DNA of 11,336 nucleotides from CAZKTF01 sp964555565 (GCA_964555565.1 CAZKTF010000111.1:1-11336); one strand, 5' to 3'; numbered from the stretch's first letter, positions 1 to 6,657 are shown. Notes: a model not told the origin generated them from the letters alone. Numbers and translations are program-made.

Positions 1-507
1 GTTCCGCGGGGCCAGCTCGAGCGCGACGAGCCCTGCGCGGTGGATCCGGCCCGCGGCGGCGCCCGCCGCCTCCGGGAGTCCGGGCCGGGCCCCGAGGGAG
101 GCGAGTTCCCGCGCGCCCTCCACGGTGCGCGTCGCGAGGACGGCCGCGCGCAGGAACCCCCGCACGCGGTCCTCGGCCAGCGCGACCGGCTCCGGAGCGA
201 GCGCCGGCTCGCCGAGCGCCCGCAGGCGGCGGAGCGCGTCCCTCTCCCTCCGCGCGCGCGAGGGGGCGGCGAAGGTGGTGCGGAAGGCTCCCGAGATCCG
301 CGCCCGGAAACCGGGGTAGGAGTAGACCTTGCGGTGCACGGGGACCGCGGCCGCGCCGAATCGCAGCACGCCCCGCTCGGTGGCCACGGTTCGGGCACGC
401 GCCACGGGCGTCGCTCCCTCGAGATTGAGCAGCGCGCGCCACCCCTCCGCGCCGGCCGGGCCCGCAAGGCCAGGCTCCCACTCGATCGCGATCGCCATGG
501 CAGGCAT
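1..507 (-). CDS. WaaP/Kdo-kinase-like (lipopolysaccharide kinase family) protein, 3'-truncated by window edge
   Basis: The reading frame runs in from the left edge, so only the N-terminal 169 residues are visible. The fold resembles the WaaP/InaA/KdkA branch of protein-kinase-like enzymes, which phosphorylate LPS core sugars on the inner face of the membrane. What can be seen: an early segment VHRKVYSYPGF with a candidate ATP-binding lysine (K60); SRARRERDALRRL with a candidate helix-C glutamate (E88); a hinge-like stretch FLRAAVLATRTVEG; then GRIHRAGL leading into a catalytic-loop position. That loop reads VALELAPRN, so the usual HRD/HxD sequence is replaced and the catalytic Asp would be Glu (E164), while the Asn is kept. 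The start at 507 (ATG) is one of two in-frame ATGs (the other at 498); an in-frame GTG at 525 is also possible, and no strong Shine-Dalgarno settles it. Divergent from the HU gene. The family call is from motif recognition only. Confidence 0.6.
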   Translation of the reverse strand, partial: MPAMAIAIEWEPGLAGPAGAEGWRALLNLEGATPVARARTVATERGVLRFGAAAVPVHRKVYSYPGFRARISGAFRTTFAAPSRARRERDALRRLRALGEPALAPEPVALAEDRVRGFLRAAVLATRTVEGARELASLGARPGLPEAAGAAAGRIHRAGLVALELAPRN

Positions 508-559
508 CGTAATCTTCGTCCCCACGGTCGGTTGCGTCGTTTGAGCGGCGAAAAGCCCC

Positions 560-587
560 TTGACTCCTCCCGGTGATCGGCTATCCT
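560..587 (+). promoter_or_regulatory. Sigma-70-type promoter for the HU-family gene
   Basis: TTGACT at 560-565 (5/6 match to the -35 consensus) is followed after a 16-nt spacer by TATCCT at 582-587 (4/6 match to -10). Transcription would begin near 594, giving a leader of about 107 nt before the HU start at 701. It stands out against the GC-rich background. The MEMO-family gene 24 nt downstream of HU would be co-transcribed. Confidence 0.65.
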
Positions 588-700
588 CCCTGTAACCCTC
601 GCGGCGGAAGGACGATACGGCGTTCCGGGGCGCTCCCTGGCGGGGAAGGCGGGGCCCGGGGCGGCCGCCGGATGACGAGGGGCGGAAGGGCGGCGTCTGG

Positions 701-1060
701 ATGGTCACGGTCACCAAGAAGGAATTGGTCAACCGGATCGCGGACAAGTCCGGCCAGACCAAGGTGGTCACCAAGGACATCATCCAGATGTTCCTGGACG
801 AGATCATCGCCGAGCTCGGTCGGGGGAACCGCCTCGAGTTCCGGGAGTTCGGCGTGTTCGAGATCAAGGAGCGCGCCCCTCGCAAGGCGCAGAACCCGCG
901 GACGCTCGAGAAGGTCGATGTCCCCGCGAAGAAGGTCGTGAAGTTCAAGGTGGGCAGGCTCATGCGCGAACTGGTCGGGGCGCCCGAGGAGCCCCGGGGC
1001 CCGCACGCGCGCCCGGCCTCCCCCGGCGCCGACCCCTCGTCGCCCGCGGGATCGATCTAG
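701..1060 (+). CDS. HU/IHF-family nucleoid DNA-binding protein
   Basis: A 119-residue protein whose first ~93 residues are a complete HU/IHF fold. The N-terminal helices begin TKKELVNRIADKSGQTK, followed by the dimer core DIIQMFLDEIIAELGRGNR. The beta-saddle LEFREFGVFEIKERAPRKAQNP carries the DNA-intercalating proline in the Asn-Pro pair at 65-66, and the C-terminal helix is PAKKVVKFKVGRLMRELV. Such proteins dimerise, bend DNA and organise the nucleoid. Residues 94-119 are an extra Pro/Ala/Gly/Ser-rich tail absent from standard ~90-residue HU; it is not lysine-rich like the tails of some HU variants. The ATG at 701 is preceded by GGAAGGG at 684-690, with a 10-nt spacing. It lies 24 nt upstream of a MEMO-family gene and probably shares its transcript. 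I cannot tell HU from IHF alpha/beta on this evidence. Confidence 0.93.
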   Translation: MVTVTKKELVNRIADKSGQTKVVTKDIIQMFLDEIIAELGRGNRLEFREFGVFEIKERAPRKAQNPRTLEKVDVPAKKVVKFKVGRLMRELVGAPEEPRGPHARPASPGADPSSPAGSI

Positions 1061-1084
1061 GGACCCGGGCGCGGGAGGCGCGCC

Positions 1085-1960
1085 GTGACTGAACCGCGCT
1101 CCCCTGCCGTCGCGGGCCTCTTCTACCCCGCCGACCCCGGCCCCTGCGCGCGCGCCATCGAGCGCTGCCTGCGGGACGCCGTGGGACCGGACCCTCCCGC
1201 GGGCACCCCGGTCGGGGCGGTGGTCCCGCACGCGGGCTGGTCCTACTCCGGCCCCACGCTGGCCGTCGCGGTGCGCGCGATGGAGGCCTCGCCCCCGGAG
1301 ACCTTCGTCCTGTTCGGCGCGGTGCACGGGAGGGGTGTGCGCCGCCCGGCGGTCTACCCCGGGGGCGCGTGGGCCACGCCGCTCGGGCCCGCTCCCGTGG
1401 ACGCGGAACTCGCCCGCGCCGTCCTGGAGGAGGGCGGGGGCCTGCTCGAGGCCTCGGAGGAGGCCCACGAAGGGGAGCACAGCCTGGAGGTCCTGGTCCC
1501 GTTCCTGCTCGCCCGGTTCCCCCGGGCCCGGGTCCTCCCGGTCCTCGTCCCGCCGGGGGCGGGCGCGGCGGAGGCCGGCGCGGCCGCGGCGAGGGCCGCG
1601 CACCGCCTCGGGCGGCGGGCGGGCTACCTCGGGTCCTCCGACCTCACGCACTACGGGGTCCGCTACGGGTTCGCGCCCCGCGGCCCGGGGCCCGAGGCGC
1701 ACCGCTGGTCGAAGGAGGAGAACGACCGGGACATCCTGGACAGGGCGCTGGCCTTCGACGCGGCCGGGGTGGAACGGAGCGCCCGGGAGCGGACCAACGC
1801 CTGCGGCCCGGGGGCCATCGCGGCGGCGGTGGCGGCCTGCCGTGCCGCGGGGGCCGACCGGGCGGTCCTCCTCCGGCACACCACCTCGGCGGAGGTGACG
1901 GGGGAGTCGGCTCCCGACGTGTGGGTCGGGTACGCGGCGGTGCTGTTCCTCCGTGACTGA
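1085..1960 (+). CDS. amrB: MEMO-family protein (AmmeMemoRadiSam system protein B)
   Basis: 291 residues, the normal length for the MEMO family. Family landmarks: an N-terminal SPAVAGLFYPADP; VVPHAGWSYSG with H49; LFGAVHGRG with H81; HEGEHSLEVLVPFL at about 128-141; SSDLTHYG at about 184-191; and TNACGPGAI with C240. H49, H81 and this late cysteine occupy the positions of the metal-binding His-His-Cys set known in human MEMO1. In prokaryotes MEMO proteins usually occur with an AMMECR1 protein and a radical-SAM protein (the AmmeMemoRadiSam trio). Neither partner is in the window, and the bacterial function remains poorly understood. Start is GTG at 1085 with GGGAGG at 1073-1078, spacing 6. The gene begins 24 nt after the HU stop, suggesting an operon. 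Family assignment is firm; biochemical role is not. Confidence 0.92.
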   Translation: MTEPRSPAVAGLFYPADPGPCARAIERCLRDAVGPDPPAGTPVGAVVPHAGWSYSGPTLAVAVRAMEASPPETFVLFGAVHGRGVRRPAVYPGGAWATPLGPAPVDAELARAVLEEGGGLLEASEEAHEGEHSLEVLVPFLLARFPRARVLPVLVPPGAGAAEAGAAAARAAHRLGRRAGYLGSSDLTHYGVRYGFAPRGPGPEAHRWSKEENDRDILDRALAFDAAGVERSARERTNACGPGAIAAAVAACRAAGADRAVLLRHTTSAEVTGESAPDVWVGYAAVLFLRD

Positions 1961-2097
1961 GATGGGACCCGCTCGTAACTACTTCTAGAGAAACATGTTG
2001 CACTTCCTGGCCCTCGCCGCTGTCCTCCCCGGGTGTTAGAAACCGGGTGACGCAGGACCTGGCCCCGCACGGTTGCCCCGCGAGCCACGGGCTGGGA

Positions 2098-2105
2098 AAG
2101 GAGGG
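2098..2105 (+). promoter_or_regulatory. Strong ribosome-binding site for small ORF
   Basis: AAGGAGGG ends 4 nt before the GTG at 2110 (5 nt from the AGGAGG core). It is among the best Shine-Dalgarno matches in the window and is the main reason to accept the very short ORF that follows. Confidence 0.6.
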
Positions 2106-2109
2106 CCTT

Positions 2110-2193
2110 GTGACTGACCTTCGAGACCTCGGCCGCGAGATCCCGGTTTCCCTCGGCCTCATCCTGGTCATCGCCCTCGCCCTGCTGATCTAA
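2110..2193 (+). CDS. Small (27-residue) single-pass membrane protein, unknown function
   Basis: GTG start and TAA stop enclose 27 codons. The peptide begins MTDLRDLGREIP and continues into an uninterrupted hydrophobic segment, VSLGLILVIALALLI, ending immediately at the stop. It therefore reads as a short charged cytoplasmic head followed by one transmembrane helix. Support is the strong Shine-Dalgarno at 2098-2105, the clean soluble-then-hydrophobic composition and the position in an otherwise non-coding gap. The region upstream (1961-2097) includes a relatively AT-rich patch at about 1976-2008, but I see no convincing -35/-10 pair there. A hairpin begins 9 nt after the stop. I do not recognise the family. 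It could act as a subunit or regulator of a membrane protein; the next gene downstream also encodes a membrane protein, but linkage is only positional. Confidence 0.5.
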   Translation: MTDLRDLGREIPVSLGLILVIALALLI

Positions 2194-2201
2194 CGCCCTT
2201 C

Positions 2202-2242
2202 GGACCTGGCGGCGGGGCTCCCCGTCCCGGCCGCGCCGGTCC
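2202..2242 (+). other. Hairpin just after the small ORF (terminator-like or structural)
   Basis: The arms GGACC-T-GGCG (2202-2211) and CGCC-GGTCC (2234-2242) pair over 9 bp with a single bulged T. An inner CGGGG/CCCCG mini-stem can form between them. It starts 9 nt after the small-ORF stop. There is no following U-tract, so it is not a textbook intrinsic terminator. Confidence 0.45.
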
Positions 2243-2298
2243 ATCGCTGACAAGGACCGCATACAGCCGGGGCCTCGCCGTTTCCGCGCCCCCCCGGG

Positions 2299-2323
2299 GT
2301 CGGGCTGCCGCAGGCAGCCCGAC
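2299..2323 (+). other. Perfect 11-bp inverted repeat in the leader of the HEAT-domain gene
   Basis: GTCGGGCTGCC (2299-2309) and GGCAGCCCGAC (2313-2323) are exact reverse complements around a GCA loop. More G/C hairpins follow: GGGG/CCCC-type pairing at 2332-2352, and CTCCCGCG/CGCGGGGG at 2353-2371 with loop TGG and one G-U pair. The stretch 2202-2371 is thus an array of stable stems between the small ORF and the next gene. It has no poly-U run. It may be a terminator cluster, a structured 5' leader or a non-coding RNA; I do not recognise a known riboswitch class. Confidence 0.5.
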
Positions 2324-2449
2324 AAGTCCCTGGGGTCCCCCCCGGGGGCCCCCTCCCGCGTGGCGCGGGGGAGCCTGTCTCCCCGGCATACGCATTGCGG
2401 GGACCCTCTGGAGCGCGCCGGATACACTGGCGCGACGGAGGACGAACGC

Positions 2450-3868
2450 ATGGACATCGTGTTCTGCGAGCGCTGCGGGGTCTCGATCCCCGAGCACCAG
2501 GTGACGGGCACCCGGCAGGCCACGGGGGGGCGGGACCTCTGCGCCTCCTGCCACGGCTCCTCCCCCGCGTCGGAGGGGGACCTCCGGCTCTACTTCTGCG
2601 AGAACTGCCGGGTCTCCATCCCGATCTCCGACGTGATCACCGGCACCGCCAGGGCCGAGGGTGCGGGCTACGCCTGCACGGTCTGCGCCGGCGCGGCGCA
2701 GGCGGACCGCTCGCTCCGCCGTGCGACGGTGGAGCGCGAGATGGGGGTGAGGCCCGCCGAGGGCCCCGTCCTCTACTTCTGCGAGGCCTGCAACGCCTCC
2801 GTCGCCGCCGCCCAGGTCGCCACGGGCCGCGCACTCGTGCGGATGGGCCGCATCTACTGCGACCGCTGCAGGGTCCGCGTGGAGCGCGAGGGTACGGCCC
2901 CCCGTTCCGGCACCGGGGTCGTGGTCCTCGCCTCGGCGCTCCTCGCCGCGCTGGCGGCGGCGGGGGGGCTTCTCCTCTGGCAGCGGTGGACGGCGCCGGC
3001 GGAGGACCCGGCGGTGACCGCCCTGGCCGCCCGTCTCCCCGCGATGGAGCGCGCCATCCGCGCCGTCGAAGAGGGACTCGCCGCGAGGGGGACCGAAGGA
3101 GGGAAGGCGCTCGATCGCCTCGGCGCCGCCCAGGAGGGGATCCAGCACGACGTCGCCTCGGTTCGCGCGGGGGCGGACGCCGCCCGGCAGGAGGCGGCCC
3201 AGGACCGCGCCGCGCAGCGCAGGAGCGAACTGGCCCTCGCCGACCGAATCGGCACTCTCGAGGGAAAGCTCGAGGGGATTGCACGGGAGCTCCGGGAGCA
3301 GGTCCGGGACCTCTCCGCCGACCTGGACGCGCGGGCCGCAGGGGCCAGCCCCGCCGGGGGCGCCCCCGCGCCGACGGACGGGGGGGCCCAGGGACCGGTC
3401 CCGACCCCCGTGCCGAACCCCGCCGACGCCGCCCCGCCTCCCCAGATCCTACAGCACGTGGACAAGCTGAAGGACCCGGACATCGGGGCGCGGTTCGCCG
3501 CGGCCGTCGAGCTCGGGAAGATGGCCGAGATGCCGGGCATGCTGGAGCACCTGCGCCGCAACGCAGTCCCCGCGCTCGTGGAGGCCATGAAGACCGACAA
3601 GGACGTCCTCGTGCGGCGGGCCTGCGTGCGCTCCCTCGGGCAGATCAAGGCCTACGACGCCGTCCCGTCGCTCGTGGAGGTCATGATGGACCCGGAGGAG
3701 TACGTTGCGAAGGTCGCCGCGGGCGTCCTGCGCGACATGATCGGCGCGGAGTTCGACAAGTTCGGCTGGAAGCAGGGGCAGCCTCGCGCCGAGCGGAGGC
3801 GCGTCGTGGACCGCGCGAAGCGCTGGTGGGAAGAGAACCACGAGAAGGTGATCAACGGCCAGAAGTAG
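2450..3868 (+). CDS. Membrane protein with three CxxC zinc-ribbon-like modules, TM helix, coiled coil and HEAT-like domain
   Basis: 472 residues, unnamed. Residues 1-143 hold three tandem modules, each FCExC followed about 22 residues later by a second CxxC: C6/C9-C31/C34, C50/C53-C76/C79 and C111/C114-C137/C140. This fits three zinc-ribbon or treble-clef folds, each with four Cys ligands. Residues 155-177 are a single transmembrane helix (VVVLASALLAALAAAGGLLLW). Residues ~185-297 are Ala/Glu/Arg-rich heptad-like helix, probably coiled coil, followed by a Pro/Ala/Gly-rich linker at ~298-331. Residues ~333-432 are two to three HEAT-like helical repeats (e.g. RRACVRSLGQIKAYDAVPSLVEVM), with a basic, Trp-containing tail. 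No catalytic motif is seen, so a scaffold or adaptor role is inferred. The start at 2450 is set by GGAGGA (2437-2442), spacing 7; an in-frame upstream extension lacks such a signal and the family-like FCExC begins right here. Converges with the PLP-enzyme gene, 15 nt between stops. Confidence 0.8.
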   Translation: MDIVFCERCGVSIPEHQVTGTRQATGGRDLCASCHGSSPASEGDLRLYFCENCRVSIPISDVITGTARAEGAGYACTVCAGAAQADRSLRRATVEREMGVRPAEGPVLYFCEACNASVAAAQVATGRALVRMGRIYCDRCRVRVEREGTAPRSGTGVVVLASALLAALAAAGGLLLWQRWTAPAEDPAVTALAARLPAMERAIRAVEEGLAARGTEGGKALDRLGAAQEGIQHDVASVRAGADAARQEAAQDRAAQRRSELALADRIGTLEGKLEGIARELREQVRDLSADLDARAAGASPAGGAPAPTDGGAQGPVPTPVPNPADAAPPPQILQHVDKLKDPDIGARFAAAVELGKMAEMPGMLEHLRRNAVPALVEAMKTDKDVLVRRACVRSLGQIKAYDAVPSLVEVMMDPEEYVAKVAAGVLRDMIGAEFDKFGWKQGQPRAERRRVVDRAKRWWEENHEKVINGQK

Positions 3869-3883
3869 CCGCTTCCTCTGCTC

Positions 3884-5077
3884 CTAGCGCTTCTTCCGCC
3901 TCCTCGCCCCGCGCCCCACCGCCTTGAGCGCCCCGTCCAGGTCCTCCAGCAGGTCCTCGGCGTCCTCCACCCCGACCGAGAGGCGGAGGAGCCCGTCGGC
4001 GAGCCCGGCCCTGCGCCGCTCCTCCGCGGGGATGCTCGCGTGGGTCATGCTCGCCGGGTGGTCCAGGAGGGACTCCACCCCGCCCAGGCTCTCGGCCAGC
4101 GCGAACAGTCGCGTGGAGGAGGCGACGCGCCGCGCCGCCTCGAGGGTCCCGCGGACCTCGAAGGAGACCATCCCCCCGAAGCCGGACATCTGCCGCTTCG
4201 CGAGGGCGTGGCCGGGGTGGGAGGGCAGGCCCGGGTAGTGCACCCGCGCCACCCGCGGGTCGGAGGCGAGGAAGGACGCCACGCGCGCCGCGTTGGCGCC
4301 GTGCCTCTCCATGCGGAGGTGGAGCGTCTTCGTCCCGCGCAGGACGAGGAAGCAGTCGAGGGGGCCGGGCACCGCCCCCACGGCGTTCTGGAAGAACTTC
4401 AGCCTGGCGTGCAGCCCGGGGTCGTTCCCCAGGAGGGCGCCACCCACCACGTCCGAGTGGCCGCCGAGGTACTTCGTCGTCGAGTGCAGGACCAGGTCCG
4501 CGCCCCGTTCCAGGGGGCGCTGGAGCGCCGGGGTCGCGAAGGTGTTGTCCACGACCACGCGCGCCCCGCGCCGGCGGGCCGCCGCGGCGGCGGCCGCCAC
4601 GTCCGTGATGCGCAGCAGCGGGTTCGAGGGGGTCTCGAGCCAGACCAGGCGCGTGGCCGGCGTCAGGGCCCGCTCCACGGCGCCCGGGACGGTCGGGTCC
4701 ACGAAGGTGAAGGTGAGCCCGTACTGCTCGTAGACGCGCCGGAAGATCCGGTAGGTCCCCCCGTACACGTCGTTCCCGGAGACCACGTGGTCGCCGGTGC
4801 GGAGCAGGTTCAGCACCGTGTTGGCCGCGCCCATCCCCGAGGAGAACGCGAGGCCCCAGGCGGCCCCCTCCAGGGCCGCGAGGTTCCCCTCGAGGGCGGC
4901 CCGGGTGGGGTTGGCGGTACGGGAGTAGTCGTACCCCTTGTGGACCGCGGGGGCCTCCTGGACGTAGGTGCTCGTGAGGTACACCGGGGTCATGATCGCC
5001 CCGGTGGACGGGTCGGGCGACTGCCCGGCGTGGATGCAGAGGGTGGCGAAGCGGGCGCGACGGGCGTCGGTGGCCAT
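3884..5077 (-). CDS. Cystathionine gamma-lyase/gamma-synthase family PLP enzyme
   Basis: 397 residues, the usual length of the Cys/Met-metabolism PLP family (fold type I). Signatures in order: FATLCIHAGQSPDPSTGAIM near the N-terminus; phosphate-binding YSRTANPT (51-58); FSSGMGA (79-84); VVVDNTFATP with the PLP-pyridine aspartate D177; HSTTKYLGGHSDVVGG with the Schiff-base lysine K202; and SLGGVESLLDHPASMTH (330-346), typical of the gamma-lyase/gamma-synthase subgroup. The gene lies downstream of cystathionine beta-synthase on the same strand. That favours a gamma-lyase role (cystathionine to cysteine, 2-oxobutyrate and ammonia) in reverse transsulfuration, although synthase or mixed activity cannot be excluded from sequence. 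The ATG at 5077 is preceded by GGAGA about 7 nt upstream. The C-terminus ends in a basic run, GARRRKKR. The 146-nt spacer from cbs is filled by heptamer repeats. Confidence 0.9.
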   Translation of the reverse strand: MATDARRARFATLCIHAGQSPDPSTGAIMTPVYLTSTYVQEAPAVHKGYDYSRTANPTRAALEGNLAALEGAAWGLAFSSGMGAANTVLNLLRTGDHVVSGNDVYGGTYRIFRRVYEQYGLTFTFVDPTVPGAVERALTPATRLVWLETPSNPLLRITDVAAAAAAARRRGARVVVDNTFATPALQRPLERGADLVLHSTTKYLGGHSDVVGGALLGNDPGLHARLKFFQNAVGAVPGPLDCFLVLRGTKTLHLRMERHGANAARVASFLASDPRVARVHYPGLPSHPGHALAKRQMSGFGGMVSFEVRGTLEAARRVASSTRLFALAESLGGVESLLDHPASMTHASIPAEERRRAGLADGLLRLSVGVEDAEDLLEDLDGALKAVGRGARRRKKR

Positions 5078-5100
5078 GCGGGTCTCCGGGTATCTCAACA

Positions 5101-5219
5101 AGCCCTGGGCTCTTTGCCCTGAGCCTTGAGAAAGGCAATCGCTCCCTGCCAAGGGCCCAGGGCTCAAGGCCCAAGGCTGTCCGTCGTAGCCCAGGGCACA
5201 GGGCCCAAGGCCCAGGGCG
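5101..5219. repeat. Degenerate heptamer repeat cluster, both orientations
   Basis: Nearly all of the spacer between cbs and the PLP-enzyme gene consists of variants of a 7-nt unit, CARGGCN. Direct copies: CAGGGCT 5158, CAAGGCC 5165, CAAGGCT 5172, then CAGGGCA 5192, CAGGGCC 5199, CAAGGCC 5206, CAGGGCG 5213. A block at 5101-5128 has the reverse complement NGCCYTG: AGCCCTG, GGCTCTT (degenerate), TGCCCTG, AGCCTTG. The two orientations can pair, for example GCCTTGAG (5123-5130) with CTCAAGGC (5163-5170), so the transcript could fold into alternative hairpins. Heptanucleotide tandem repeats in bacterial intergenic DNA are known, for example the STRR repeats of filamentous cyanobacteria, but I cannot assign this one. 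Confidence 0.8.
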
Positions 5220-5223
5220 GTCT

Positions 5224-6594
5224 CTACGTTGCGAGCGTGTGGATCAGGTCGAACTTCGTCACGATCCCCGTGCGCCCGCCCTCGCCGGTGACCAGGACCG
5301 CCGGGTGCCCCGCGGCGAGCAGCCGCTGGATCTCCTGCGCGCTGGCGGCGGCCTCCACCCGGGGGAAGGGCTCCTCCATCACCTCGCCGACCTTGAGGTG
5401 CCGGATGTCCCCGCCGTGCACGAGGATGTCGATCATCTGGTCCTCGCGCACCGACCCGACCATCTCCCCGGCGGCGTCCACCACGGGGAGCTGCGAGATC
5501 TCCTTCTCCTTCATGGTGCGGATCGCGTCCTGGAGCGGGGTCTCCGGGGAGACGCTCACCAGGTTCGTGACCCCGGCGCGCTTGCGCCCCAGGAGGTCCT
5601 CGGCGGTGAGGGAGGGGGAGCTGTCCAGGAACTGGTTCTCCCGCATCCACGCGTCGTTGTAGATCTTCCCGAGGTTCCGCTCGCCGCGCTCCGGGAGGAG
5701 GACCACCACCGTGGCCTCGGGAGGGAGGTCGCGGGCCACGCGCAGGGCGCCGAAGAGCGCCGACCCGGAGGAGCCGCCGGCGAAGATCCCCTCCTCGCGC
5801 GTGAGCCGCCGCGCCATGAGGAAGGCCTCGCGGTCGTTCACCTGGACCACGTCGTCCAGGATGGAGAAGTCGAGGGCCCGGGGGAAGAAGTCCTCCCCGA
5901 TCCCCTCGGTCTTGTAGACGCGGGCCTCCCCGGGCTTCCCCGTGTGGAAGAACTGGTGGAAGATGGAGCCCACGGGGTCCACGCCCACGATGCGCACCGA
6001 GGGCTTGCGCTCCTTGAGGTAGCGCCCGATCCCGGTGATGGTGCCCCCGGTCCCCATCCCGGCCACGAAGACATCGACCTCGCCGTCGGTGTCCTCCCAG
6101 ATCTCGGGCCCCGTGGTGGCCTCGTGGGCCGCCGGGTTCTCCGGGTTGTCGTACTGGTTGGAGAAGTAGGAGTTGGGGGTCTCCCGCGCGAGCCGCCGGG
6201 CCACCGAGGTGTAGGAGCGCGGGTCGTCCGGGGAGACCGCCGTGGGGCAGACGATCACGTCGGCGCCGAAGGCCTTGAGCAGGTCCACCTTCTCCTGGCT
6301 CTGCTTGTCGTTGAGGGTGAACACGCAGCGGTAGCCCTTCACGGCCGCGGCGAGGGCGAGGCCGATCCCGGTGTTCCCGGAGGTGTTCTCGATGATCGTC
6401 CCCCCCGGCTTGAGGAGGCCGCGCCTCTCGGCGTCCTCGATCATCCGGATCCCGATCCGGTCCTTCACGCTGCCGCCGGGGTTGAGTCCCTCCACCTTGG
6501 CGAGGAGGCGGCACCGGATGCCCCGCGTCACCTTGTGGAGCCGCAGCAGCGGCGTGCGCCCGATGACCTGGATCACGGAGTCGTAGACCCGCAT
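5224..6594 (-). CDS. cbs: Cystathionine beta-synthase with C-terminal CBS-domain pair
   Basis: 456 residues. The catalytic domain (1-~320) is fold-type II PLP: GGSVKDRIG holds the Schiff-base lysine K44, TSGNTGIG (71-78) is the substrate loop, GMGTGGTITG (179-188) binds PLP phosphate, and GGSSGSA (273-279) supplies the serine contacting the pyridine nitrogen. DKQSQEKVDLLKAFGA and YDNPENPAAHEATTGPEI are CBS-like rather than CysK-like. Residues ~342-395 and ~402-455 form two CBS domains (a Bateman module), a possible nucleotide/AdoMet regulatory site. The heme-binding N-terminal extension of animal enzymes is absent, as usual in bacteria. It condenses serine and homocysteine to cystathionine; the next gene in the same direction would cleave it. 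ATG at 6594 has GGAGG with 7-nt spacing. It follows the methyltransferase stop by 63 nt, so co-transcription is plausible. Confidence 0.93.
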   Translation of the reverse strand: MRVYDSVIQVIGRTPLLRLHKVTRGIRCRLLAKVEGLNPGGSVKDRIGIRMIEDAERRGLLKPGGTIIENTSGNTGIGLALAAAVKGYRCVFTLNDKQSQEKVDLLKAFGADVIVCPTAVSPDDPRSYTSVARRLARETPNSYFSNQYDNPENPAAHEATTGPEIWEDTDGEVDVFVAGMGTGGTITGIGRYLKERKPSVRIVGVDPVGSIFHQFFHTGKPGEARVYKTEGIGEDFFPRALDFSILDDVVQVNDREAFLMARRLTREEGIFAGGSSGSALFGALRVARDLPPEATVVVLLPERGERNLGKIYNDAWMRENQFLDSSPSLTAEDLLGRKRAGVTNLVSVSPETPLQDAIRTMKEKEISQLPVVDAAGEMVGSVREDQMIDILVHGGDIRHLKVGEVMEEPFPRVEAAASAQEIQRLLAAGHPAVLVTGEGGRTGIVTKFDLIHTLAT

Positions 6595-6657
6595 GGGGAT
6601 GCCTCCTCGCCCGACCGGGACCGTTGTACCGCGGGAGGCGGCGCGGCGGTAGGGGCC

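Noticed and set aside
1998..2026. Promoter TTGCAC-17-TGTCCT for the small ORF
   Set aside because: Only 3 of 6 matches in each element; not distinguishable from chance.
2031..2105. Possible riboswitch upstream of the small ORF (GTGACGCAGG ... GCCACGGGCT recalls c-di-GMP-I elements)
   Set aside because: The conserved GGCAAACC, GAAA tetraloop and GGACGCAAAGCC arrangement is not present in order; similarity is limited to short words.
2395..2428. Promoter TTGCGG ... TACACT for the HEAT-domain gene
   Set aside because: The spacer is 22 nt and the start would leave a leader too short for its Shine-Dalgarno.
5101..5219. CRISPR array
   Set aside because: Units are 7 nt, contiguous and degenerate, with no unique spacers and no cas genes.
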